A DNA stretch of 55,255 bases from Rickettsia typhi (GCA_945875975.1 CAMCMD010000010.1:1-55255); one strand, 5' to 3'; counted from the stretch's first letter, positions 40,067-49,994 are shown. Program-made: numbers and translations. The notes: generated by a model from the letters alone, not told the origin.

Positions 40067-40903
40067 TTACAACATTTCTACGTTTGCAGCTGAAGTATCG
40101 GTAAGTGTAAGACCGGACAGGTCAGGTATTTTGTCGGAATCATTAAAATAGTTTTCTAAAATATCTTGGTAATTATGCTCTTTTGCCCAATCTTCTACAT
40201 ATTTTTTATCATCTACTCCGACACTATCTCCAAAGTAATCCACTCCGAGCTCCGAAGAATCAGCTCCGTTCGCTAGTAAAAGTATCACTATATTTTTGTA
40301 GTTATTGTCTACACTTACCATCAAAGGCGTCTTGGCATCGTTGTTTACAGGATTTTTATCTGCTCCTAAATATAGTAATACCGCTACTTTTTCAAAAAAA
40401 CCGGTTGCAGATGCGTGATGCATTAATGAATTGTTATCTTCATTAAAGGTATCGACAACTTGCTTTAGGGATTTTAAATCATTTTCTGCTATATTGTGTA
40501 TTTTAGGTATTATATAATTTTTATTTCCACTTTGTTCCCAAACTTTGTTTATATGAGCTTCATAAAAATGTTTTATTATTATGATTTCCATGTCCTTATT
40601 ATGTCTTGCTTGGTTTGATAAAACAAAACTTAAAGGACTAACCTCAAACATATCCGTGATTTCCGGCTTAGCTCCTAACATTAAAAATTCAGAAATAATT
40701 TTATTCCTCTTATCGTTAATTTCTTCCTTCGGATTATCCGAACTTCTCATGAGAAGTAATAGTGGAGTAACATAATTTTTATCTTCAGAATTTATATCAA
40801 ATTTTTTATTTTTAACATCTTCTTTGAAATCTTCGATACTTAATTTGCCTAATAATAGTTGATGTAAAGTTTGTTCTATATTCGTTAACTGATTAGCTTT
40901 CAT
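40067..40903 (-). CDS. Ankyrin-repeat protein
   Basis: A 278-residue protein (285 if the ATG at 40924 is used). ATG at 40903 is preferred since AAGG stands eight bases upstream. There is an N-terminal helical region, then ankyrin repeats: a weak one at VTPLLLLMRSSDNPKEEI with SEFLMLGAKPEI, and a clear pair NSLMHHASATGFFEKVAVLL YLGADKNPVNN DAKTPLMVSVDNNYKNIVIL LLANGADSS (broken here into pieces). No signal peptide is present. Ankyrin proteins are frequent type IV secretion substrates in Rickettsiales, so an effector role is possible but unproven. The stop lies 7 bases from the right attachment repeat, so the gene likely came with a mobile element. Confidence 0.82.
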   Translation of the reverse strand: MKANQLTNIEQTLHQLLLGKLSIEDFKEDVKNKKFDINSEDKNYVTPLLLLMRSSDNPKEEINDKRNKIISEFLMLGAKPEITDMFEVSPLSFVLSNQARHNKDMEIIIIKHFYEAHINKVWEQSGNKNYIIPKIHNIAENDLKSLKQVVDTFNEDNNSLMHHASATGFFEKVAVLLYLGADKNPVNNDAKTPLMVSVDNNYKNIVILLLANGADSSELGVDYFGDSVGVDDKKYVEDWAKEHNYQDILENYFNDSDKIPDLSGLTLTDTSAANVEML

Positions 40904-40924
40904 AATAATAGCCTTAAATTCCAT

Positions 40925-41394
40925 GCTTTTCTATATTTACTTTATTTTTGTCTTCGTCCTAATTCAAGTACAACATGCATTTTTAATCAAGATTTACCAA
41001 CTTTTGGATTTGTAACCATACTTTATATTGTCCCTATAATTATGTTGAAGTTGAAATTATATGGCTTTGAGATAAGGAAAAGAAAAGAAACAATCAATCC
41101 TCTACAAAATTAAGTTTTGTATCTAAAGATGCTAACCCAAATCCCCTATATGATTAGGCTTTAGACTAACTTGTAAAAACTCTAGTCTAAAGTGATTAAA
41201 GGTTCGCAACGCGTCCCATGCGCCCCGCCACTTTCATATCCAAGAAAGTCTAAATAAGTCCAAAAACCTCCTGTAAACGCTACCATTCAAAAATATTATA
41301 GTTTTACAACATCCAAAGGAGTTCCTCTAAATCCATAAAAATTAGGGGTATATCTGGGGGTAACTAAAATCAATATAAATTATATACCCCCTAT
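40925..41394. other. Non-coding gap upstream of integrase stump
   Basis: No gene is supported in these 470 bases. An inverted repeat (TTTAGACTA/TAGTCTAAA) lies around 41160-41190. At 41201-41230 a stretch beginning GGTTCGCAACGCG and ending CCCCGCCA looks like a degenerate tRNA 3' end, possibly an old attachment site. At 41342-41364 the motif TTAGGGGTATATCTGGGGG appears, of the kind found between attachment sites and P4-type integrases. Confidence 0.4.
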
Positions 41395-41649
41395 ATGTCG
41401 CTTACAGATATAGCAATACGTAATGCCAAACTAAAAGATAAGCCTTATAAACTCAGTGATACTGGGGGGCTGTATTTGTTAATTAAACCAAATGGTAAAA
41501 AATATTGGAGATTAAAGTATAGATTTGCAGGCAAAGAGAAGCTTTTATCACTTGGGGTATATCCTGTAATTAATTTATCAGGATCGAGAGAGAAGAGTTT
41601 AGAGGCTAAGAAACTATTGGCCAATAAACTGATCCTTATCATATTTTAA
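41395..41649 (+). pseudogene. Tyrosine integrase N-terminal stump (DUF4102 domain)
   Basis: The 84 codons encode the arm-binding domain of a P4-type tyrosine integrase: MSLTDIAIRNAKLKDKPYKL, GLYLLIKPNGKKYWRLKYRF, and LLSLGVYPVINLSGSREKSL. After AKKLLANK the frame shifts; a one-base slip would restore the expected DP (TDPYHILIQ), but this soon meets a stop. The core-binding and catalytic domains with the Arg/His/Arg/Tyr residues are absent. It is the dead integrase of the element. Confidence 0.88.
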
Positions 41650-41721
41650 TACAACGAGTATACCTACTCTAAAACTTGGAAACGCTACTCTCAATTCAGC
41701 TAATTAAACTTACCCGTACTT

Positions 41722-41927
41722 ACACGATGCAAATGGAAACTCTGAACCGTTATCGCGGTAAGGGACACAAAAGATGACAGTGGAGCATATGTACATATAA
41801 ATTCAGGCAGCCAAGCTATTATTGGTAATGTTACAAAGAATAATACCCGAATAGAGGGGGCAAAACAAAAAGGGGTGACTTTAGAAAATGAGGAACAACC
41901 CCATGCACAATAATTTCGGAACAATAT
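41722..41927 (+). pseudogene. Decayed mobile-element accessory gene
   Basis: Three frames in succession carry parts of one protein tail: MQMETLNRYRGKGHKR, then MTVEHMYI, then NSGSQAIIGNVTKNN to the stop TAA at 41927. Joined, they follow the order 'LNRYRGKG..TVEHV.I..GGQAIVGNV' that I recall from alphaproteobacterial integrase-linked proteins. At least two frameshifts are needed, so it is dead. The call rests on memory of the family and not on a search. Confidence 0.55.
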
Positions 41928-42129
41928 GCCTTGTCCAAACTCGTTGTGGAACTTTATGCAAAACCATGCCAGTTAAAGGTAAGAAACAGTGTCGTATGCA
42001 TGGCGGGGCTAATGGTACTGGCGCACCTAAAGGTAATAGGAATGCATTTAAACATGGTCGTTATTAATGCGATTAGAGGCTAATCAATTAATTAGACAAT
42101 ATAAAGCAATGATGAAAGATTTTGTTTAA
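41888..42129 (+). pseudogene. Decayed HGGA..GAPKGNRNA-type mobile-element gene
   Basis: A frame from ATG 41888 encodes 59 residues with the recognisable motif MHGGANGTGAPKGNRNAF followed by KHGRY and a stop at 42065. The next frame starts at 42067 (TAATG overlap) with MRLEANQLIRQYKAMMKDFV and stops at 42129. That tail looks like the continuation of the same protein, so the gene seems to be split by a small deletion. CxxxC-type cysteines near the start (TRCGTLCKT and QCRMHGG) suggest a small zinc-binding head. Such genes commonly follow the accessory gene above in alphaproteobacterial integrated elements. The function is unknown. Confidence 0.65.
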
Positions 42130-42139
42130 AACTCTATCT

Positions 42140-44998
42140 TTAGTCCCGGGCCAGTATAGACAATGGTAAAACAAATCTAAAGGTTGCTCCCAATTTTCCA
42201 TCACTCCCAGCCTTGATATAGCCACCATGTGCTTCAACAGCAGATTTACACAGGGCAAGTCCAACGCCACGTCCTTCTGCTTTAGACTCAGTATTTGAGC
42301 CCATCTTAAATGGCGTGAAAATGTCACTAAGTTCAAGAGGTGGTATACCTTTGCCTTGATCAATAATCGTAAATATTACCTTTTTGTCTTGCTTTGTTAC
42401 TATAACTTTGATTAAGCCCGTTTCACTAAACGAGATAGCATTAATTACTAAATTATCTACTGTCTGACGTATATAATTAGGATCCACTGCAATCATCACT
42501 TCAGGCGCAATTGTAAGCTCAAAATTAATCTTTTTGTCCTGCAAGTAGATTTTACGACAGGTTTTTACTCTGTCCTCTACCAATTCACTAAAGTTAATTG
42601 TTTTCTTTTGCAAGTCTACTTTCTTAACATCTAGCGTTGCAAGGTCAAGCATATTGAGGATCATGCTAGACACTCTGGTAGAATTCTTATAAACCTCTTC
42701 AGAGAGTTCCTGGATGTGCTTGCCTGATTTTTGTAAAGCCTCATTCAACATGTCAGAGAAGTTCATTACATTACCAATAGGCAAACGTAACTCATGATTC
42801 ACATTATTCAATATCTTTTGCGCAGTTGCTCCCAATCGCTCAATTTCTTTTGCCTGATCAAATACACGCTCACTGTAATGCGTTACTTTCTCGTTTAGAT
42901 TGATGACTTGATCACTTAAATCCGTGATTTCGTGATCTAAGTGAGTGACCTCAGTTTCCAAAGTACCTACCTTCTCCTCAGTTGCTTCAAGATATTCTTG
43001 CTTGGGTTTGAGGAAGATAATAATGGTGCTACCAATTAGCATTAAACTGTACATAAATATGAACTGCGGGGAACCTAAACTAATATCAAGCTCCTCGATA
43101 CCAGCATAATATTTATAAAATTGTACACTTAAATAAAAACCTACTATTATCATTCCAGCTGTTAGTTCCCACCCAACTAAAATAGCGGTTATTATCATAT
43201 TCATTGTAAATATAGTAAATTGCAATTGACCAAAATTGCTAACCATAACAAAGAAACAGCTAAAAAATACCAGCATATAAAAGATGACAATATTCCACGC
43301 TACTTGTACTATAATTTCATGTTTTATTCTTGGTGGCCAGATAGGATACATTGCTATGATCACCCCTGTAATCATCATAATTTGGTATATAGTTAAAATA
43401 ATTTTTCCATTATCTTTCAGCAGCTCAATATGAGTGGAATACATGGTTGTGAAAGTATATAGTATACAATATATACCCAGCCCCATATACATTAACTCAT
43501 TTTTAGGAGCTGTTCTTTTACAAAATTTAATGAAGTTAAATTCCTTGAAGGTGGTTATTAGTTTTGCAATTCTCTTGCTTCTTGTATTATCTAAATAGCT
43601 AGTGTCTTTTATTCTTACCCAGCCACCTGGTTGTCTAAGTAGATAGTGACTTCCTAATAAGGAAATCAGATTTGCGAGCATGGCAAAGACGATTCCATCT
43701 GCTTGTATATCAAGAATATTCCACATTAATATAGTAATAAACCCAGCCCACATTCCTATGGAAACTGCTTTTGTTGTAGTGTAAAATCCTAATATTGTTA
43801 GTATAAAAGGCACCGTTACTATTGGCATATAAAAACTATTAGCCGTAAGAACAATAGTTAATAAGTCTTTTTTTGATAGGGCAAGGGCGATTGCAAATAT
43901 GCCCAACACTAAAGAGAAAATTCTTGATATTAATAATCTTCTTTCTTTCCCAATATTTAAAGCGCCACAAAAATCATTTGAAAATAACACAGAAGATGCA
44001 TTCATATCAGAATCAGCAGTTGACATAGACATAGCTAAAATACCTATTATTATAAGGCCTTTTAATCCTGTGTAGGTGTAAGTATCGATAATATAAATAA
44101 GCAAATTATTAGGATCAAGACCTGGATTAATATTAAAAATAAGAAAAGGAATCCAAGCAGTAGCTAAATTTATAATGATAAACAGAATTGCTGCTATTAT
44201 AAAAGCTTTTTTTACTTGTTGAATATTTTTACCTATACTAATTCTTTGAAAGGTATCTTGCCCCATTTGAGGAACTGCGAAATACAACATTAATGGTATC
44301 ATCTGCCAAAGATCAGGGTTATTAGTACTAAGAACCTCTTTATAATTAAAAAGAGGTTCTTGAAAACCTTGAACAAAATTAATGCCTAGGTTACTTAGCT
44401 GATTCCAAATTATAATTCCTATAAAAGGAATTATAAAACCAAAAGTAAAGAACTGCAATATGTCAGTATAAGTTACTGCTCTAATGCCTCCAAAAGCTGA
44501 ATATATAATCATTATTGTAGCTGATACAAATATTGAAGTAGTACTTGCTATTCCTAGAGAATAATTTAATATATCACCAAATACTTTAAACTGAACCGCG
44601 ATTCCACCTACTGCACCGATCGTACCAGTAATAGCGGTAATAATCCTTATATTTCTACCGTATAGATTACCCATAGCTTCTGCTACGGAAATCATTCCTA
44701 AGAACCTTTTCATTTTTGGTACAAAAACGATACCAATCAGTAAAAGAGCTAAAGCCATGCTAGATGACATAATAACAAAAGATAGACCATCTGAATAAGT
44801 CTTTGATAAAACAACAAAAAAACCGCTGCCGCTAACCCATGTCGCAACTATAGTTACGACTATAGCTCCAGTTGAAAAATTCCTACCTCCCAGGGCATAA
44901 TCTTTAATTGTTTTAACCCCTCTGCCATAGCTAAGGCCAACTACCAGATTAAGTACCAAAAACCCGATAAAAATAGCTGAATCTATATTAATATTCAT
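42140..44998 (-). CDS. Sodium:solute symporter-histidine kinase fusion (CbrA-like)
   Basis: A 952-residue membrane protein. Residues 1-480 are a sodium:solute symporter domain of the PutP family (GGRNFSTGAIVVTIVATWVS at the start; SMSTADSDMNASSV near the Na site). Another five helices follow near 510-660. A coiled coil (about 668-725) links to the kinase: H-box NHELRLPIGNVM with His735, N-box NLVINAISFSETG, G1 DQGKGIPPLE and G2 EGRGVGLALCKSAVE. The layout matches CbrA-type sensors that couple transport to signalling. No response regulator is adjacent; the single-domain regulator at 24.0 kb is the only one in the window. It is intact within an otherwise decaying island. The cargo may be proline or another Na+-coupled solute; this is inference. 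Confidence 0.92.
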   Translation of the reverse strand: MNINIDSAIFIGFLVLNLVVGLSYGRGVKTIKDYALGGRNFSTGAIVVTIVATWVSGSGFFVVLSKTYSDGLSFVIMSSSMALALLLIGIVFVPKMKRFLGMISVAEAMGNLYGRNIRIITAITGTIGAVGGIAVQFKVFGDILNYSLGIASTTSIFVSATIMIIYSAFGGIRAVTYTDILQFFTFGFIIPFIGIIIWNQLSNLGINFVQGFQEPLFNYKEVLSTNNPDLWQMIPLMLYFAVPQMGQDTFQRISIGKNIQQVKKAFIIAAILFIIINLATAWIPFLIFNINPGLDPNNLLIYIIDTYTYTGLKGLIIIGILAMSMSTADSDMNASSVLFSNDFCGALNIGKERRLLISRIFSLVLGIFAIALALSKKDLLTIVLTANSFYMPIVTVPFILTILGFYTTTKAVSIGMWAGFITILMWNILDIQADGIVFAMLANLISLLGSHYLLRQPGGWVRIKDTSYLDNTRSKRIAKLITTFKEFNFIKFCKRTAPKNELMYMGLGIYCILYTFTTMYSTHIELLKDNGKIILTIYQIMMITGVIIAMYPIWPPRIKHEIIVQVAWNIVIFYMLVFFSCFFVMVSNFGQLQFTIFTMNMIITAILVGWELTAGMIIVGFYLSVQFYKYYAGIEELDISLGSPQFIFMYSLMLIGSTIIIFLKPKQEYLEATEEKVGTLETEVTHLDHEITDLSDQVINLNEKVTHYSERVFDQAKEIERLGATAQKILNNVNHELRLPIGNVMNFSDMLNEALQKSGKHIQELSEEVYKNSTRVSSMILNMLDLATLDVKKVDLQKKTINFSELVEDRVKTCRKIYLQDKKINFELTIAPEVMIAVDPNYIRQTVDNLVINAISFSETGLIKVIVTKQDKKVIFTIIDQGKGIPPLELSDIFTPFKMGSNTESKAEGRGVGLALCKSAVEAHGGYIKAGSDGKLGATFRFVLPLSILARD

Positions 44999-45230
44999 TC
45001 TTTTAATAACCTAAAACTTATATAAACACTTAGCAAATTCAAAAGGTTCTAAATATTCTTTAGCTCAGTTTGACAAACAATGTTTATGATTTTATATAAA
45101 TTGTCTAAAGACCTTAAGATAATAATCCTAGAACAAAAATTTTTTTATACTCATACGATAATAGTAATAGACTGCGCGAATTACTGATGCTTTGAAATTC
45201 ACTAGCCCGAGTAAAGGCAATCCTTATGAT

Positions 45231-47819
45231 TTATTTTATTAGCTCATCTATTTGCCTATAAACATCCCGTCCTTTACCGTCCTTCTTCCAAGCTATTAAA
45301 AACAGATTTCCAGACTTTTCTGCCCAAACCTTACCGATTAGTTCTTTTTCTTCTGTATCTTCATTTTTTAAATGCCCCCCCTTATATTCAACAATAAGAA
45401 GTCTACCATCATTTAACTTAGCCACAAAATCTGGATAAAACTTATCTGTCGATGTAGGTAACCAAAAAGCATATTTTGGATTGCGTTCAAGATTTTTTAC
45501 CCAATATTTTACTTCAGGGTTTTGATCAATAGCAAAAGCACATTCAGCTTCTTCACCATTCATCGTAGCAATTCGAGGATAATAGTGTTTATTAAAACCG
45601 AATTTGCCTTCGTAAAGGGTATTTGCTGGATAATTATTTGGATCAAAAGAAAAGCTAAACTCCTTTGGAAGTATTGTCACTACCGCTTTCTCCCCAAACA
45701 TGCAAGATTGATAACCCTTTGCATAAGCTTGCTTTTTGTAATTAGCAATTTTTTCTCTTAAAACTTTTACAATTACATATTTTCCACGAGCCAATTTTGG
45801 CATATCTAAATCATCACGAGCTAAAAGATTTTTGATTATGCGCCGCAAAAATTCTAAACGAATTTCTTGCCCAATGTCGTCAGATCTGAGGTTGCTATCA
45901 AGCCAACGGCAAAGATCGATATCAGTAAATTCACTTATCAATCCTTCGAAATTTAACTGCTCTGCTTTTTGCAAAGATCTACTTACCACTTTTTGTCCCT
46001 CAAGGTCTACTATATACTGCTTAGCTTGCTCATTAATATCAAATTCGCTTTTTGTTAAGATGGCTGGATAATCAAGCAAACTCCAACCATTCGCATCAAG
46101 AAAAATTTCTTCTTCAGCTAGTTCTACGGTATCTCCAAAATTTAAGCATAATTGTGGGATAATAAATTCTTTACCCCGCTGTGAAGGAGATGAATTTTCT
46201 AGTTGCTGATTGAAATACATTTGTGCTTTAAAAGCAATTTCTCTTTTATCCTTCGGGTCTGTTACAGAAGCAATTAATTTTTCTGCTAAAACTTTATTAA
46301 AACCATCTGCAACTTTTGATTCAAATAATTGATCAGATACCTTATTAACTTTAACTAAAGAATGTTCGAAAAGCGTAAGTTTTGATAAATCTGGCTCACT
46401 TCCGACCATGAAGACAAATGGCTTTGATTTTGCTTCTTCTAAAGGAAAAGATGGTTGTAGAAAGATAAAATCTTCAGCTTCTTGTTGTTCAAAGCCCATA
46501 CCAACTAAATGATCCCTTAATTCAGTTGCGGCATGTGGCCAGCTTTGTGATGAAACATGAGCATAGGCTTTATTTAAATCGGCTTGAGTTCTTGCTCTAG
46601 CATAAGGCATACGTAGCACTCGACCCAGTAATTGCTCAACTGATGTTGAAGATTTTGTGTTGGCAACCGAACACAAGACATAGGCAAAAGAGCAGTCCCA
46701 CCCTTCTTTCAAAGCTTGAACTGTAACGACATAACGAATTTCACAGTTTGGATTATATAAATTAATGCTATCTAATTCTTTTTGATCACCCGTAACAATT
46801 GCAATTTGCTTACGATCTATTCCTTCGTTTTCAATAAGATGTTTCTCTAAAATTTCTACAGTTATTGCTCTATCCTTGTTTTCCGCCTGAAAGAGAATAA
46901 TGGGACGAATATAATTTTCATCTTTTTCAGCAAGCTCTTCTAGTCTTTGGCGAGTTTGAATAGAAGCGGTAATTGCTTGTGTCCAAGAAATATGCTCAGA
47001 AAGAATGATCGGCAATTTTATCATCTGTTCTGTTTTCAACTCTGCAGCAGAAACTGAAGCTATTACATTACTATTCTTTGCAGGTGTCGCTGTATATTCA
47101 ACTACGCAAGCTGCATTGATACGACGCAAAACCTCAACACTTAAATCAGTTTTTGCATTATGTGCCTCATCAACAATTACCAAAGGTCTATGCCAATTTA
47201 GTAAATTAGCAAAGGAAAACTTAATTTTACCATCTTCGCTTTTTTCCATTCCTTCAGTATTACTTGGAATTTTGCTAAAATGAGGCTCTAAATTTTCATC
47301 ATGATCGTAAACTTTGCGTCCTTCGGTTTTGTCAACACGTAGTGATGCAAAAGTTGAAACCACTATACATGTGGAATTAGAAATATCTTGAGGACGAATA
47401 TGTCTAAAATTAGCTATATCAAAAACTCTAAATCTAACATTAAAAGCCTTTTCTAAGACTTGATAATTTGCGTGGTTAGGATTTGTTAGCGTTTCTAAAG
47501 TTTGCAATTTTATAGTATTAGTAGGCACAAGCCATAGGGTAAGAGGATATTCATTTTCAATAAACGAATCTCCAACAATAGAAATAGTATGAGTAGAAAG
47601 TAAGGTTTTGCCGCCACCGGTAGGTAAACGCAAACAAATATAGGGAACATTCTCTAAACCATTCAATGACTGAAATGGTTTGAAATTGGCATTACCACAA
47701 CGCTTAGTTTGGATTTTGTTATAAGCCTCATTCACCCCTTCAAAGCGGCAAGATTCAAGAAAAGTACGAAGGATTTTGATGGATTCTTCTTGATAGTTTT
47801 TTAATTTGATCATAATCAT
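45231..47819 (-). CDS. Type III restriction endonuclease Res subunit
   Basis: An 862-residue Res subunit. The superfamily 2 translocase domain has Walker A RLPTGGGKTLLSTH, LWLVPTNTIKLQ, the DEAH box LVIVDEAHNAKT and SVEQLLGRVLRMPYARA (motif VI). The C-terminal nuclease has the D...ExK pattern (YPDFVAKLNDGRLLIVEYKGG, read D then EYK). The first ATG overlaps the mod stop (ATGA), so the genes are a standard mod-res operon. The frame is complete. Because Mod appears broken, Res is probably inert: type III Res needs Mod for DNA recognition. Confidence 0.93.
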   Translation of the reverse strand: MIMIKLKNYQEESIKILRTFLESCRFEGVNEAYNKIQTKRCGNANFKPFQSLNGLENVPYICLRLPTGGGKTLLSTHTISIVGDSFIENEYPLTLWLVPTNTIKLQTLETLTNPNHANYQVLEKAFNVRFRVFDIANFRHIRPQDISNSTCIVVSTFASLRVDKTEGRKVYDHDENLEPHFSKIPSNTEGMEKSEDGKIKFSFANLLNWHRPLVIVDEAHNAKTDLSVEVLRRINAACVVEYTATPAKNSNVIASVSAAELKTEQMIKLPIILSEHISWTQAITASIQTRQRLEELAEKDENYIRPIILFQAENKDRAITVEILEKHLIENEGIDRKQIAIVTGDQKELDSINLYNPNCEIRYVVTVQALKEGWDCSFAYVLCSVANTKSSTSVEQLLGRVLRMPYARARTQADLNKAYAHVSSQSWPHAATELRDHLVGMGFEQQEAEDFIFLQPSFPLEEAKSKPFVFMVGSEPDLSKLTLFEHSLVKVNKVSDQLFESKVADGFNKVLAEKLIASVTDPKDKREIAFKAQMYFNQQLENSSPSQRGKEFIIPQLCLNFGDTVELAEEEIFLDANGWSLLDYPAILTKSEFDINEQAKQYIVDLEGQKVVSRSLQKAEQLNFEGLISEFTDIDLCRWLDSNLRSDDIGQEIRLEFLRRIIKNLLARDDLDMPKLARGKYVIVKVLREKIANYKKQAYAKGYQSCMFGEKAVVTILPKEFSFSFDPNNYPANTLYEGKFGFNKHYYPRIATMNGEEAECAFAIDQNPEVKYWVKNLERNPKYAFWLPTSTDKFYPDFVAKLNDGRLLIVEYKGGHLKNEDTEEKELIGKVWAEKSGNLFLIAWKKDGKGRDVYRQIDELIK

Positions 47820-49294
47820 CTTGCCTTTATATCATAAGGAGTTTGCTTGAAAATAATTTGATTTCCTCCAAGACGCGAGAAGCTAAGACGACTAGCTTCG
47901 CCATAAATTATTTTTGTACCGTTAAAGCTTGGTAAAGAGGCTAGAACTTTTGTTGTGAGGATATTGCCGCCGAAAACGCTCTTATCACCCAAGATTCCAT
48001 TGTAAAGTAAATAATAGGCAATATCATTATGTACGCCCAGCAACGGAGATTTATCTTTTTGATTCAACGGAGTTTTTGTTTCAGAAAACCAGATATGAGC
48101 CGCTAGATGTTCGAATCTAATATTTTTGTTGACCCTCCCGTCTTCATCAAAAATTGCTTCACCAAGCTTATAGAAACGGAAACCACCGCCACCTTGCCAC
48201 TGGACTTCTTTAGAAATTCCACCTTGCTCACCATCAATAACTTTTTGCAAACGAACAGCACAATGTGTTTTTGCATGCTCACCCATTTCAATACCAATAT
48301 AGCGGCGATTCATTTTGTGAGCAACTGCCGCCGTTGTACCAGAGCCAAGGAAAGAGTCAAGGACAAGGTCGTTTTCGTTTGTTACTAAAGTTAAAATCCT
48401 CTCTATAAATGCTTCAGGTTTTTGACCACCATCAAAATCAGAACGCTCTTTTGACATTGGATTAATAACTTTTATATCGCACCACAAATTAGACACTGGT
48501 TGACCTTTATATTCATCAAGATATATCTTTCTATTAATATTTTGCGTCTTTGAATCAGGAAAAGATAACTTTTCTTCTAAATCCCACCTTTGCATTAACT
48601 CATAAGAAATAGAATAACCTTTTACAGGAGTTTTATATCCCTTATAATCATATATTAAGTTAGGTCTGTAATTAGGGCTTTGTATAGGAGACTTCATGAA
48701 GCGTCTTCCTACGTCATCTATATTGACAAACCTTTTTTTTATATATTCTTGTGTTATATCGTCATTCATAGAAAATATGTGATTGACTGTTGTGCGCCAG
48801 GTATTTTAGTCCACCCCTGCGCCAGAAGAGAAGTCCACTTCATACTAACTTTTTTGCTGCACTTTGTCATCCTCCATTTTAAATTTAGGTATAAAATTTT
48901 TTCGTCCAAATATTTCATCTAAAAGTATTTTTAAATATGCTTGTTCATCATCATCGATTTGTATAAAAACACTTCCATCTTCGCTCAAAAGCTCTCTCAA
49001 CAACTCTAAACGAGGATACATCATATCCAACCACTTAGAATGCTCTAAATTATCATCATAATGCTCAAAGGCACTGCCTGTATTATAAGGAGGATCAATA
49101 TAAATACACTTAACCTTGCCTGCATAGTAAGGAAGTAAAGCTTTTAAAGCCTCAAGATTATCACCTTGAATTAACATATTTTGAGAAGTTTCGTCACCGT
49201 AAGAAAGCTTAGCATCAACTTCAAGCAGACGGTATGGTACTTTACCCCCCTGTTTAATTGTTTTCTCTCGGTCTAACCATTGTAAAATTGGCAT
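47816..49294 (-). pseudogene. Type III DNA methyltransferase (mod), split
   Basis: The N-terminal piece (49294-48845, 149 codons) has NMLIQGDNLEALK and the catalytic DPPYNTG. The C-terminal piece (48769-47816, 317 codons) has the AdoMet site LDSFLGSGTTAAVAHKMN and RYIGIE. This order (DPPY before FxGxG) is the beta class used by type III Mod. Both pieces are in the same frame, with stops TAG at 48845-48847 and TAA about 45 bases on. Between them lies a short insertion-sequence-like remnant. The total of 466 codons is below the usual 550-650, so part of the central target-recognition region seems lost. No way to make a full Mod is seen. Confidence 0.85.
48785..48844. mobile_element. Insertion-sequence end remnant inside mod
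   Basis: Two near-tandem short units (48793-48814 and 48818-48838) share TGCGCCAG and GTCCAC at equal spacing. This is the pattern at ends of IS21-type elements, where TGGACT and TGGCGCA repeats alternate. No transposase is present. It fits a solo end left by deletion or imprecise excision and coincides with the loss of Mod coding sequence. Confidence 0.55.
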
Positions 49295-49994
49295 TGTTGC
49301 TCTTTAATATTTATCGTTTTTGTTGCATAAGTTAAGTAATTAGCAGTTAGTTTACTGTAAATATTGGTTGTAATCCTAAAGCATATTTTATCCATTGTAA
49401 ATATTGCCTTATAACCCTTTCAAATTATTATTTAAGTGCTGCGATGCTGCTTTAAAAGCTCATAACAACATGAGTTACAACTGAAGTTCTACTAGAGCCG
49501 GAGATTTTGGAAATATGAAGATGAGACTTTAGCACCTAGGCGTCTTCGTATGGAAGAATAACAGGAATTGCATTGTTCTTGCATAAGTTAAGATTAGTGA
49601 TGGACATAAGAAAAACTTTAGGTGGGTTAGGTACTTTAGGTATGGTAGTAGTAAGAAACTAAAAAATATAATTTAATAAAGCTCAATTCCTACTTTTAAA
49701 GATTATCAAATAACAATGCATTTAAAATACTAAAATATAGAGCTAAGAAAATAAATTTAGGGGTATAATTGTGGGTACTTTTTAAAATGATAAAAATAAT
49801 CTCTATATTACAAAAGGTTTATAAGAGATAGTTCGTAAGGCTCTCTCCCAATAATACTGTTTTCCTTTAATATAGAGGCACCCATCTCTTAACCTTACTA
49901 CACCATGCTTCACAACAACGCCGCTTTGATTAACAAACACTAATAATAATTATTGTAAGTAAATACCTTGCAATATTTATTTTAAGGAAAAATT
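49295..49994. other. Non-coding region at island right flank
   Basis: These 700 bases have no supported gene. A 14-base direct repeat (TTGCATAAGTTAAG) occurs near 49323 and 49580. A 20-codon frame at 49600-49662 (MDIRKTLGGLGTLGMVV) is too short to trust. At 49757 the motif TTAGGGGTATAATTGTGGG closely resembles the one before the integrase stump at 41342. The last part is the likely promoter of the next small gene. Confidence 0.45.

Noticed and set aside
41201..41230. tRNA 3' end as a third copy of the attachment site
   Set aside because: Only scattered identity to the tRNA-Ser repeat; the T-arm does not pair. Kept as a weak note in the gap entry.
49600..49662. 20-codon frame in the island flank
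   Set aside because: It is too short, with no ribosome site or known homologue.
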